Shown piece after piece: positions 12,120 through 23,085 of a stretch of 64,000 bases of DNA. The translations under genes and the position numbers were made by a program. The notes beneath the pieces are model-generated. The model worked only from the letters and a program-made list of their open reading frames with translations. It did not search any database and had not been told where the DNA came from. Source of the stretch: Triglochin maritima (taxonomy: Eukaryota; Streptophyta; Magnoliopsida; Alismatales; Juncaginaceae); assembly GCA_963682175.1 (NCBI GenBank), contig OY821775.1, positions 3,658,001 to 3,722,000 on the forward strand. Direction: 5' to 3'. Each line of letters starts with the position of its first letter. Positions within the stretch are counted from its first letter, which is position 1.

Positions 12120-12560
12120 GGGTAGTGTTAACGGGTCGAGCGCTCGCCCCTTAATGGGGACCACACCCAACCAGGCGTCCATTCGGGCGCCAGAGCTCTC
12201 GAATGGACGCCCGGGCACCCTGTTGGGTGGGGTACGTCCCCCCGATAGCTTGAAATTATTTTTTGGGTTTTTTTTTGGTTATTTGTTGAAAATGTTTATA
12301 AATCCATTATAAATTGTTTTTCCAGTTTTTTTTCTTCTTTTAAAAATACGTTTTTTATTTGTTTTGATTTTGTAGAACTTTTTGTGATTTTTTTAAAACT
12401 CAAGATTGATCTCAAAATAACGTGGATGAGAGAAAATGTAGGGTGGATGGGGGTAGCCCGGGTGTGGTTAAGAGTTTTTTTGGGTGGGTTAGGTGAGCCG
12501 ACGTGTTAGAGAGAGAGGGGCGGGTGGGGGTAGCATGTGCATGGTTATTTATGGTCTAAG
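12120..12560. mobile_element. PIF/Harbinger-type MITE related to the elements at 36.2-39.6 kb
   Basis: Begins near TTAAGGGTAGTGTTAACGGG. It shares with the 36-39 kb elements the GC-rich CGCCCGGG ends, the GATTTTTTTT-type tract, and the right-hand block GATGAGAGAAAATGTAGGGT through AGCCGACGTGTTAGAGAGAG. It has no coding capacity. Exact ends are uncertain. Confidence 0.6.
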
Positions 12561-12576
12561 TAGTATATAAAGTAAG

Positions 12577-12933
12577 TATGGGTGTAAACGGGGTGGGTAA
12601 TACCCGTATACTCGGTCACCCGTCCCGTACGGGTACAAAAAATCAAGCCCGTTTAAAAATTCATATATGTATACTCGTATCCGTTTACCCGGTTAATAAA
12701 CAGGTCGGGTATGGTTATACACATTACCCGTACCCGTATACCCGTTAAGATATATTAAATATTTTTATATTATATTTTTTATATATTATATATATTGTAT
12801 TTTTATATATATTATACATGTCATACCCGTTTACCCGCCCCGTACCCCCTAACTTAGTGGGTACAGGTCGGGTATGGGTATTGGGTACACATGTTTTTGG
12901 CAGGGTACATACTCGTACGTGTTTACACCCCTA
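12577..12933. mobile_element. hAT-like MITE, 357 bp
   Basis: Terminal inverted repeats TATGGGTGTAAACG and CGTGTTTACACCCCTA, flanked by AAAGTAAG (12569-12576) and AAAGTAGG (12934-12941), an 8-bp target duplication with one mismatch. The interior is built of repeated CCCGTA/TACCCG strings. Confidence 0.75.
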
Positions 12934-12941
12934 AAAGTAGG

Positions 12942-13610
12942 TGAAAGATATGATACCCTCAAACTAAGTTGACATCAATTTACCATTGTTAATAACTTCA
13001 AATTTAAATTTTGAATGAAAAATTCAAATTGACGATCTTGATCTACTAATAATATATTATCTATGTATATCAAAATCAAAAAAAAAATTGAGAATCATTT
13101 GATATGAGATGAAAAACGAAAAAATGAACGCATTACGATCGTTAAAAAAACCAGTCTCTTAATCATAGGTCAAAGGACCACAACATTTCTTTATTTTCGT
13201 ATTACATCGATAAAATGAGTCATATATATCAAGATTCACGGTTCATATTTTTCTTTGAAATTTAATTTTCAAGTTATTAACGAGAGTAAATTGGTGTCAA
13301 GTCATTTTAAAAGGTAGCATATCTATCTCTCCTCAATTACAATTAACATTTTAAGCGTATTAAGCATTTTAAACCGTTTTAGATATTAAATTGATGATTT
13401 TTATAGTTTTAAGGTATCAAAGTGATTTTACGTTATAATACGTACCAATGATAAACTCAAGTTTTTAGGTTTCATTTTACTTCTCAAATGGTGGAAAAAT
13501 TCAACTTCTTACTTAATTTTTTTATTGATTCTAGTCCAACAAGAAGAAAAAAATAATCACATACATACAAGAGAGGTAGAAGGAGAAAAAAAATATTGAA
13601 ACATTCCTCG
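12942..13610. other. AT-rich intergenic between the GLOX copies
   Basis: No gene or named repeat seen. The right part is the probable 3' UTR of GLOX copy 2. Confidence 0.5.
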
Positions 13611-16600
13611 TCACTTGATCTGCACCCACACAGCTTTGCTTGGGACCCCACGGTAAACAACGAACATCATGTAGTACCCTGGCGGCGCAAAGTTGCCTGA
13701 AGGTGGCGCCGCGACTGTGATCGTGTGGCTTCCGGCACCGGCAGGAGCCAAGCCGGAAACTTTGAGTTTGAGCATTCTCTGGCCTTGGGAGTAACCGTGA
13801 GTAGTGAAAGGTGGTGCATACATCATCACTTTCAGGTCATCAGCTGAGACCGTCTCGGCTAACCTGAATGACATTTTGAATGCTAGTCCATACGAGATCT
13901 TGGCTGGGAAAAGAGATACTTCAGGACGGTGTGCGACGAGGTCGGGGGCTAAGTAAGGTGGTGAGAACTTCTCTACTCGTAGCTCCGTTGGGTATATGTT
14001 GTCGAAGACATACCTTGCATGTCGAATACAAAATCAAACATTGGTTATTAATTGACACGATATTTTGATTGATTCCCGACCTTGAAATAATATATACATA
14101 TATAATTAAGCAGAATTCCATAGTGAGTTTGGGATTTAATTTTTTTCTATTTTAAGTACCCACCGTATCTATCATTTATCTGAAATTGTAAGCTGGTATT
14201 AAGACTATGAGTGATTATGCTAATAAGTGATTTAATGATACATATTAACCATAGAATAACCGTAATTTAGATATAACAGTGAAATTAAAGAGAACTTAAA
14301 TAAGTAAGACTTGTTCTGAACTCTCACTGGATCTTGACTCTATAATTAAGTACAAAACCGTACGTGTCACAACAATGAATTAAGGAGAAATTTGATTTAT
14401 GGAAATTAAAAAGTACGTAGTTGATAGTTGATACGTACGTACCCGTCATTAGTGTTGCTCCCAGCAATGAGGACCTTTCCATCAGGAAGGACAGCACTAG
14501 ATGAGTGATACATCCTTGGTATGGTTGTTGCTTTGAGAACCTTGAAGCGTTGGCCAGCTGGGGAATTAGGCTTGTAGAGCCATGGCTCGAGCACAGGGTC
14601 ACGAGCATAGCCCCACCCGGACGAGCCTCGGCTGGCACCATTCACAAATAGCAAGTCCCCAGTGGGGAGCACGAGTAGGTCAGCCATCACTCGTGGCTTT
14701 GGCATTAGCTCCATCTTCCACGTCGGATTTACGCTTCTTATGTCCATTCTATAGCACACATTAAATGCTGGGTCATAGATCTTTGATTTACCTGCCCTCC
14801 AAAATGCGAAGCTCTCTGCACCACCACAGATGATCACTTCCACTGCTGGTGAAGTGACAGCTGACGATCCAAACATGACAGAAATTACACACGTTATAAA
14901 TTGATAAAAAGGAAATTTAGATGATGGAAAACGATAAGTTAATTGTTAAAAAATCAAAGTTAAGTGTACTTGTGATTGAAACTTTTTAAAAAAATAATTA
15001 AAATTGAGATAATGTTTAGGAGAACATGCATATTACAACTAATTACCAAGGTCGAGAGGGAGGAGTGCAGATTGTCCAGAAGACGGGTAGTTGTAGGAAC
15101 CCTTAGTGAGCGGTGGGAACTCACGAATAATCTTATTAGTGTTGTAGTCAAGAAGAACAGACCGGTTGTTGGCGAAAATGAAGAGGTTACCGTCGGTAGA
15201 GAGATGGACGAAAGGATAGAGGTTGTCCTCGGCCGAGGCTGTCGTATCTCTCAAGAATGGAAAACCAACGGATTTAACGTTTTGTGTGGTTGTTGTGGGC
15301 ACAAACTCGTAGCTAAATGCACGTCGTCCTCCAATCACGAAGATCCTACCATCTGGGAGCATTTGTTGAGTGGCATACCTGAGCGCATTTGTACAAAACG
15401 ACTTCGACAAACAATAGCAAAATAAAAGACAATCGTGTCGAATTGAAATTTGTGTGGGCTCTCATGTCCGTTTGTTAATTAGTTTGGTTTGGTTTGGTTC
15501 GGTTAAATATGTATGCATGCATGGCTCTTACCATCTACCATCAGCAAGTAGTTGACGTTCCTCGAAGTCACATGTAGGGCAATTCTTGAGGTAGCGAACG
15601 ACCCTTGCACCTTCAACGTAACCACCGGTATGAACAAGATTTCCATCTACACCCAACCCACCAGAGGAGCACCATGTGTTCGTCACTGTCTGAGTATCAT
15701 TTATCACCACACAAATAGTATTACTTTACTTGTTTATGTCACATTACAAATTGAATTTCATTATGTGAAAAATATTTTAGGGGAAAAAATAAATAAGAAT
15801 GTCCTATCATCGCCGGCATCACCATAAAAAAGATCATCACTATAAAAGCTTGAGCCGTTATTAAAACAAATTAAAGAGGTTTGTCAACGTTTTATGTTGC
15901 CCTCAAACTTTCATTATTAATTAAGATGATTTTGTTGCTAAATTTGCATTTGCTGATTATTCCTACGTACGTCTTCCTTGCTGACAAAATTTTAAGAGGA
16001 ATTTGTCGATAAATATATTAAAATATGCTTATTTAATTTTTTTAATAATTCTTATCAAACGAGAAAATTTATGTCTTTCCGTTTTCATTCGAAAAGGAAT
16101 CAATTTCAGCGTTGTTAACTCGTTATTAATTAAGTATGGATGAAATGTATTTTAAAGATATTATATCGAACAACATTTATTTGAATAATTAGTTATACCG
16201 TTCATTACCATGTAACAACTAATGAGGCGATTGTTATCCCCTCAACGATTTATTTAGGGGGGAAATCTCATCCTGTTTTTTTGAAATAATTTTTAAATAT
16301 AAAACTCTATTCAATTTAATATGTTGCTAAATTTGGTTGGTTTACCACCATTATAAATTAAGTTTTCTTATGCAAGAGATAATGGACGCAACTCTATCAT
16401 ACAATGTTTTATACATGCATTGTTCAACGATGTATTACTACATACAATTTCCAAAATAATTTGTTATATTGCAATATTATTTTTCCCTTGTCAATCACCA
16501 TATACAGGACTTGATAAATGGGCGTTGGTAAAGTTCTGATTTTAGCTATTTCAAGGTCAAAACAAGTGGACACTGACCTTGAGAGGGCGGATTTTGTTGG

Positions 16601-16898
16601 TCTGAACGTCGAACTCCAACGAATGGGCAGTGCAATCATTGAATTTACCATTAGGATTAAGGAAACATCCTTGTGCAGGCATTGCCTTTAGTTGTGATGG
16701 TCCTAAGTTGGTGCTATCAAGAAAGATGGCCTTATTGGCCGGCGTTACGATCATGTGCATGCAAGCGATACCCGCATTTTGGACCACCACCTCCCAAGAG
16801 CCAGTGTATGTCATCTCAAAGTCCACGGAGGATACGATCGTCGCGACGAGAAAGAGAGGAAGAAGGAAGAGGATGTTTTGGGGTGGTAGAGCCTCCAT
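13611..16898 (-). CDS. Glyoxal/galactose oxidase-like copper radical oxidase, copy 2
   Basis: Tandem paralogue of the gene at 6970-10129, same orientation, with the same five exons and intron phases: 16578-16898, 15532-15689, 15047-15378, 14443-14860, 13611-14013 (543 residues). Exons 1 to 4 have the same lengths as in copy 1; exon 5 is one codon longer. The signal peptide is ILFLLPLFLVATIVSS. Cys (about 114), Tyr (161), Tyr-His (388/389) and His (482) of the radical-copper site are intact. The last 230 coding bases are far more similar to copy 1 than the rest, suggesting gene conversion. Predicted apoplastic H2O2-producing oxidase; substrate unknown. Confidence 0.93.
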
Positions 16899-16980
16899 TG
16901 GATCTCTTTGAAATCCAATGGAGGTTCAGCACTAATCAATCCAAATTCAACTTCTCGAGGACTTACCTTTGTTTTTGGAT

Positions 16981-16990
16981 CTTATATATA
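16981..16990 (-). promoter_or_regulatory. TATA box of GLOX copy 2
   Basis: CCCCTATATATAAGATCCAA on the minus strand, about 85 bases before the start codon. Equivalent to the box at 10222-10231. Confidence 0.75.
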
Positions 16991-18025
16991 GGGGAATGCT
17001 CATTGTAGGAATCCGATAATTGTTTGGTTGTCATTAGCTTGGCAAAATTAGCATTGCTTTGTTTGGTTTGCTTTTTAGTCGACCTCTAATTATTGTTTTC
17101 TTTAAAACGTAGAATACTCTCTTTTAGTGAACCATCTTTCGTGTTCATTAATTTCTTTGAAAAGGATAGAGGCAACTCAAAAGCTGAGCTTTATATTCGA
17201 ATAACTCCTAAAATAAGAGTGATTCAAAATATGAGTGATATCTTTGAATGTTCCATAGTACCTTCAATGCCTCAATAGTATAGTCTTTTATTTAAAAGAT
17301 TGTTTTAGAAGTTAAAAATCATCCGACTATTTTAAAATCGAACAGAAGCTGATTCTGGCAAAACAACCGGATCGGGAAGATTGTCAATTTGGAAAAAGAA
17401 TGCCATTGAGATCATAATAATTTCAACAGGGAATATATGTGTTCCTTTAACTCAAAGGAGAATCAGTCTGTTTGGTTGTTTGATAAACAGAGAACGTCTC
17501 GGATTTATTGCTAGTTTTTAATAAGTTTTTTTTGTTGATAAGTTCGGTTTTATTATTGGGTTGTTATGAGTCCAGACCCCAGAGGTTGTTGTCTAGACAC
17601 GAAATATTGACTTGTCAATTCTCATACGACTATTACTTGTAAAAAATGTCACACCATTCCACCAAACTGAAGGTGAAATTTCAGTAGTGCGGAACATCTC
17701 AATTTTAAAAAGTTCATTCTGGAATAGAAATCCCAAGTAATGCCCAAGCATCCCACGTTTACCATTGGAATCAGCTGTTGATAACCATCAAAATAGAGAA
17801 AAGGTAGCCTAAAAAGGAATAGACACTTCTTCACCCCCACAAGAAAAGGCAAACCAACATTTTCTTCTTTTGCACAAAAATATATAGAAACCAAAGAGTG
17901 AATTCTTGAATGAAACATACTCTAATCTTATGTCTCTATCTTAGAGATTTAGGTCCACCTGACAAAGCAAATCACAAACATACACACATATCACTCAAAT
18001 TAACAATAAGATCTCTGGTTTCTAA
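16991..18025. other. Duplicated GLOX upstream region, copy 2
   Basis: Includes one degenerate ~110-bp AT-rich repeat (17195-17345) and blocks matching the copy 1 upstream region (17600-17900, 17950-18020). The duplication ends about 60 bases from the Aux/IAA stop codon, so the GLOX promoter abuts the neighbour's 3' UTR. Confidence 0.6.
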
Positions 18026-18086
18026 ACTAAGGTCTTTTTAACCAATTCGTTTGCTTTCATTTCATCAGTTGCTGGGTGTTAAGCTG

Positions 18087-21000
18087 CTATTTCTGGCTCT
18101 TGCCTTTTCCCGACCCTCGTTCTGCTGCATAAAAAAAATCAGACAGCGGGATCACGTTGTGAGGATTGATCGACTGTATAGACATAACGTACCGAAGTTT
18201 GATGACCAGAATATCTAAAATGGATAGCTCAAACGGCTCATCTTAGTGAACAAACGTTTTTTAACCTTAACTGCTGAAGATTTCATTTGAAATTTTAATG
18301 GCATAAAAAACTGTCTGTATGGTAAATTTCAACTTGCTCAGTTGGCTAAAAAAAATTTCTTTACACGATTTTTAGATGCTATTTGCTGAAACAAACATGC
18401 TCCCAAGTGAATGACAGAATCAGAAGGCATAAGTTGTGGTTGAGAATATCGCCTGGGCCACTTATATGATCCGAATATTTAGCCTCACTGATTTTTCTTA
18501 GTCTGGGAACAATTAACTCTTAAGAGAGAAAAATGGATTATAGGACTTTAAGGGTGCTTTGAGAAAGAAAATGGTTGTTAATTTTTCCAGAATACACAAT
18601 CCTATCCGAAGCATACAGACACCATGATAAATCACTAGCATCAATTTGAAATAAAATAAAGATTAAATAATAAACAAAACCTGGCTTCACGTTTGGTTCG
18701 TCAAAAAACTTTGCTGTAATAGAAACTATATAGATGAGATTAATTTATATTTTATTAGATGGATGATAAAGGCATTCATTTTTTTCATGCAGACGGGAAA
18801 GTTTCAGGATGAGGATGTGACCACTAAGATCCTTTCCTCTTTAGGACTCATACCTAGACCAATTGCATCTGAAGCCTTCATGATCCTCAGCCTTCTGCAA
18901 GAATCAGTGAACATCCTGTGACCCAAGAAATTTTAAATTATCAGGGAACATTGAATCATAAACATGGAATGAAAATTATGAGCCATCACAAAATTATTGA
19001 GTTAAATCTTCAAGAGTTATAAGAACAAAGACTGTCAGAGAAAATATCGAATCACAATGACTCTTAGAAAGAGAGCAGTGAAACTGCATTTCAATATACC
19101 AACCAACAGTAAAAATGGAGTTTGCATATGACAACAGATACCTATAGTACCATAACATGTTTAGCCATGACCATACTTCGACTGCAACTCAGCAATGATG
19201 CAAGATTGCAAAGGCAAATCATCTCAATAGGGCACCACTACACGAGCTAACAAAAATGAACACTATAGATTTGTGTTTTTCACATTCCTCGACAAGCCTA
19301 GGAATCTAGGATAAACTACCAAATGCTTCAATTAGTCCATTATAAAGTAGAAAACTACCATCTCATATAAATCAGTGAAGGATGTGGGGTTTTCTAGATA
19401 GAAACACAGTTATTATATCATATGAAAACGTATTTTCTTGTGACATATGAGCTACAAAAGATTATTTGATTGGCTTACTCCCATGGAACATCACCAGAAA
19501 GCATCCAATCTCCATCCCTGTCTTCATAAATCAGCACATACATAGAGCCATGCATATCTCTCATTCTGTTTTCACTGAGACCATCTTTATTCGAAATTCC
19601 TTGTGAACCACAAGGTCCTGAAAAATAGCAGAAGTTGTACTTAATTTGAAAGAAAGACATCTTGTTAACAGGGCTAATGAGTAGATAGTTGGAACACAAC
19701 GAAACAGATCAACTTCATCTACCTTTTCCTCTTGTCTACAGGAGATTTTGTAAAAAATTAATAAAGAATACAGCTACAGTGTGGACCTTGGAAACTGCAA
19801 TGTGGATGAATGACGAAAAGAAACCATTGATAGAGAGAGAGATTGAGATCAATAACATCATCGTCAACAATAATACAAAACAAACAATTTCAAAAAAAAA
19901 TATCTAGAAGAGAGATTTATGTATTACAACTATGAAGGATAGTTTTGAAAAAATACAAGGGCTCGACATATGCAAAAGAACTATATGGCAAAAAGGAAAT
20001 CTAGGCATTAGATAAGCAACTCGGTTTTGGGAGGCAAACAGTGTACTATCTGATTTCAGGTACTTTGATGATATCAACAAGATCCACAAAACATACGTAT
20101 AACACAAACAAAACAGCACAATCTCAGATGCAACAATTTTTATATATGAAAGCGACCGTGTCATCTATATAATACAAGCAAACAGTTAATCTTTATCACC
20201 TTAATTTAGCATAAACAACAGCCATAGCTATCAAAACAACGTCTTACCAATAGTGAAGCAGCTAAACATTTTCATAAGTGCAGTTGAAAGCTCCTTGTAG
20301 TTAGTGTAGGTTCTAAGGTCTACCTTCCGCAGGTAGGGAGCACCATCCATGCTCACCTTCACATACAAACAACCTAACTCCTGTTTTTCTTCAGCATCAG
20401 CATTGCTTTTTGTGTTTGCAGCCATCGTATTCTTCCTGTAATTCCGGATTGGAGGCCATCCAACTACCTGTGCCCTGTTGTCAGGCATCATCAATCTTCT
20501 CGTGATGAAAAAATAGAAATAAAAGTATGATGGTTATATCAACATGTTCAAGCGTTTCCCATTGAAAATTACAACTTGTAAAGGCAAACTTTGACTGGAA
20601 AAAAATAAATTCATAATCAAACATTTTATTTTGAGCATAAAAGGGAAAGTTTTTTGCAGAGCCAAGATTATAGCTATCAGCTTGCTTTATCATTGTATGA
20701 TGTTTTTAAAATCTATATATATATATATATATATAAGTATATAACAGAATAGTATCAGAACATATCACCAAAAAGAACTTGAACACGTCTTCTGATATGG
20801 CAAAGAAGAGAAAATCACATATCTAGATTTTTCGCACAAACCAAAACACATGGAAAAAATTACTCAAATCCTAAACAAGGAAGCTAGCATCTCAGTGTTA
20901 TACAGAACTACAAAATTGATAATAAGGAAAATTGACACAAAAAAAGAACATGAGAAACATTTCGCGAGTCAAAAAGTCGGCAAATTTTACAAACCCATCA

Positions 21001-22306
21001 AAACATGACAAGATGAAGCACGTAATTAACTGCCATCCTACAAATACACAACACCAGGAAATCACTTTCTCTACTCAAAACACTCGGTCAAACACCCCTT
21101 GATTGGTGATCTCTCAGGTTTCGCCTTGGATAACAGAAGTCAACCTCGGCGGACAAACAACGACCAGCAGTACTAAATCAACAATAACCAACACAAAGGC
21201 ACAAACCATACAACTACAAACATCCAATTTCTCTAGAAAGCTACTTAAAACACTCCAAACCACCCTCTTTCTCTTTCCAGCACTTCTCCCTTTTTCCACA
21301 GACAAACATAACAACAGACCACTATTAAAGCTTAAGTTATCTCTGTAGAACTGATAGGTTGACAATAATTAAAGCTATCAACAACATACTACTAGAACAA
21401 CGAGTTCCTCTAACAATCCATTCAAAACACTTCTCAAACCACTTTTTTTATTATTCAACACTTATCTCCTTTTCCACAAATACAACCCTTAACAAACCAA
21501 CAAAACACACTCCACTAACAAAACCACCATCAAAGTTAAAATTATCACTCCAAAACTCAAACTAAACTAAAGCAAACACACACCATCAAAGTTAAAATTA
21601 TCACTCCAAAACTCAAACTAAACCAAAGCAAACACGCACCATCAAAGTTAAAATTATCACGCCAAAACTCAAACTAAACCAAAGCAGACACACACCATCA
21701 AAGTTAAAACTATCATTCCAAAACTCAAACGGAACCAAAGCAAACACACAGCATCAAAGTTAAAATTATCACTCGAAAACTCAAACTGAACTAAAGCAAA
21801 CACACACCATCAGAGTTGAAATTATCACTCCAAAACCCAAACAGAGCTAAAACAAACACTTTCTCCAATAACCTAATCAAATCACTCCAAACCACCTTAT
21901 TTTTCTCTCCAACACTCCTCTCCTTTCCCACATTAACAAACCAACAAACACACTTCCCTGACAAGAAAACACCATCAAAGTTGAAATTACCACCTCAAAC
22001 CGAACTAAATCAAAACTAACTTCCTTCTCTCAAAAAAAGGGAGAGAAAAAAACTTTCTCACACTCACTTAGCAGCAGAGCCACTAGACTCCGTCTCTTTC
22101 TTCTCCTCTCCAACCCCATCCTTCCCCTCCCCGCTCCCAAAGTCCGCAGCTTTCCTTTCCACCTCGAGCACCCACTTCCCACCCCCATCAATCGCGTCGG
22201 CAAAACCTCTTTTCGACCCATGTCCCTTAACCGGCCTTTCCGGCGAGTCGGAGCCGGGGAGCCCTAACCGGAGCTCGGTCGTCTTCAGGTCTCCGGCGGT
22301 GGTCAT
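18087..22306 (-). CDS. Aux/IAA auxin-response repressor
   Basis: Nuclear repressor that binds ARFs and is degraded through TIR1/AFB-auxin. Five exons: 22068-22306, 20248-20495, 19479-19617, 18854-18915, 18087-18124 (241 residues). Domain [10 protein letters not shown] with the LxLxL (EAR) core near residues 9-17. Domain II degron: [14 protein letters not shown] around residue 90. PB1 domains [29 protein letters not shown] through [23 protein letters not shown]. Intron phases are consistent. Two acceptors are of the NAGNAG type (before exon 2 and exon 5), so single-residue isoforms are possible. The tail after IGLA is short and does not match the usual PRAMEKC ending, so exon 5 is the least certain part. 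Intron 1 holds a 56-bp satellite. The subfamily looks close to the IAA8/9/27 group, but I do not assign a member. Confidence 0.93.
20714..20736. repeat. (TA)n microsatellite in Aux/IAA intron 1
   Basis: Simple alternating run within the first intron. Confidence 0.85.
21525..21860. repeat. 56-bp tandem satellite, six units, in Aux/IAA intron 1
   Basis: The string CATCAAAGTT (or one-base variants) recurs at 21528, 21584, 21640, 21696, 21752 and 21808, exactly 56 bases apart. Each unit reads ACACCATCAAAGTTAAAATT then ATCACTCCAAAACTCAAACT. A lone related piece lies near 21970. Flanking C-rich blocks with CAAACCAC and CTCCTTTTCCAC recur at about 21255, 21437 and 21890, suggesting a larger earlier repeat. 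Confidence 0.9.
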
Positions 22307-22326
22307 GGAGGAGCGGCGGCGAGCAT
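22304..22326 (-). promoter_or_regulatory. Short upstream ORF overlapping the Aux/IAA start codon
   Basis: An ATG at 22324-22326 opens a seven-codon frame (MLAAAPP) whose TGA overlaps the main ATG as ATGA. It matters only if the transcript starts upstream of 22326, which the sequence does not prove. Confidence 0.5.
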
Positions 22327-22555
22327 GAAGAGTGGGAGGAGCAAAAGTGGAGGTCGTGAAACCCTAATTTTGCGGAGGAAGAGAGAAGACGAGAAGAGAG
22401 GTTTGGAAGGTGGTGGGAAGGTAATGATGGTGTTTTGTATGGGAATGGAGAGGGAGGGTGGAGTCGTAAATATGGGCGAACGTGAGGGCGCTTTTGGGGG
22501 ATGTGGGGTGACTTCGGAATAGTGTTTGGGATTGGAATTTGGGAGTTTGGTGGTG

Positions 22556-23085
22556 TTTTTTGTGTTTTGCTCCTCTAATTTCTTATTTTGTTGTTCTTTG
22601 CTAGTTTATGCTATAGTCATTGTTCGAAGATAGATGCATAGTTAAGAACTTAAGATTGATCACATCTGAATTTCTAATGTAAATGCATCACATCTGAATT
22701 TCTGATCATTGGTTTTTACCCAAGTATGTTTTTTTTTCTTATTGCTTGTTATTCACTGATAATTTAGCTTCTAAAGTCTTTATTTGAGATAACATGTGTT
22801 GGTAGAAGCTTGAACTTTGGCAGTGTTTTTGTGTTTTGCTCTTCCATTTTTTTTCTTCTTGTCACTCTTTTCTAGTTTATCTTGAGGTCGAAGTTACGTG
22901 TAAATAAGTGTGAGCTATCTTTAAACTTAAAATCGATCTCAAGATTTTCTGAAGCAAATGCATCATATCTAGCTATTGATTCGTGCTCAGGTAGGCTTTT
23001 TTTTCTTTCGTTGTTGTTCATTCACGAAAAAATTAGTTTCTGAATTCTTTAATTGAGGTAGCATGTGTTGATATGTGTAGATTTA
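22556..23085. repeat. Degenerate tandem duplication, two units of ~265 bp
   Basis: Both units run in order: GTTTTGCTC, a T-rich stretch, CTAGTTTAT, AAATGCATCA, a poly-T tract, TTCAC and AACATGTGTTG or GCATGTGTTG. Unit 1 is about 22556-22805, unit 2 about 22825-23085. Confidence 0.6.

Noticed and set aside
21525..21860. Regularly spaced repeats resembling a CRISPR array
   Set aside because: Units are contiguous without unique spacers and lie in a plant intron; this is a satellite.
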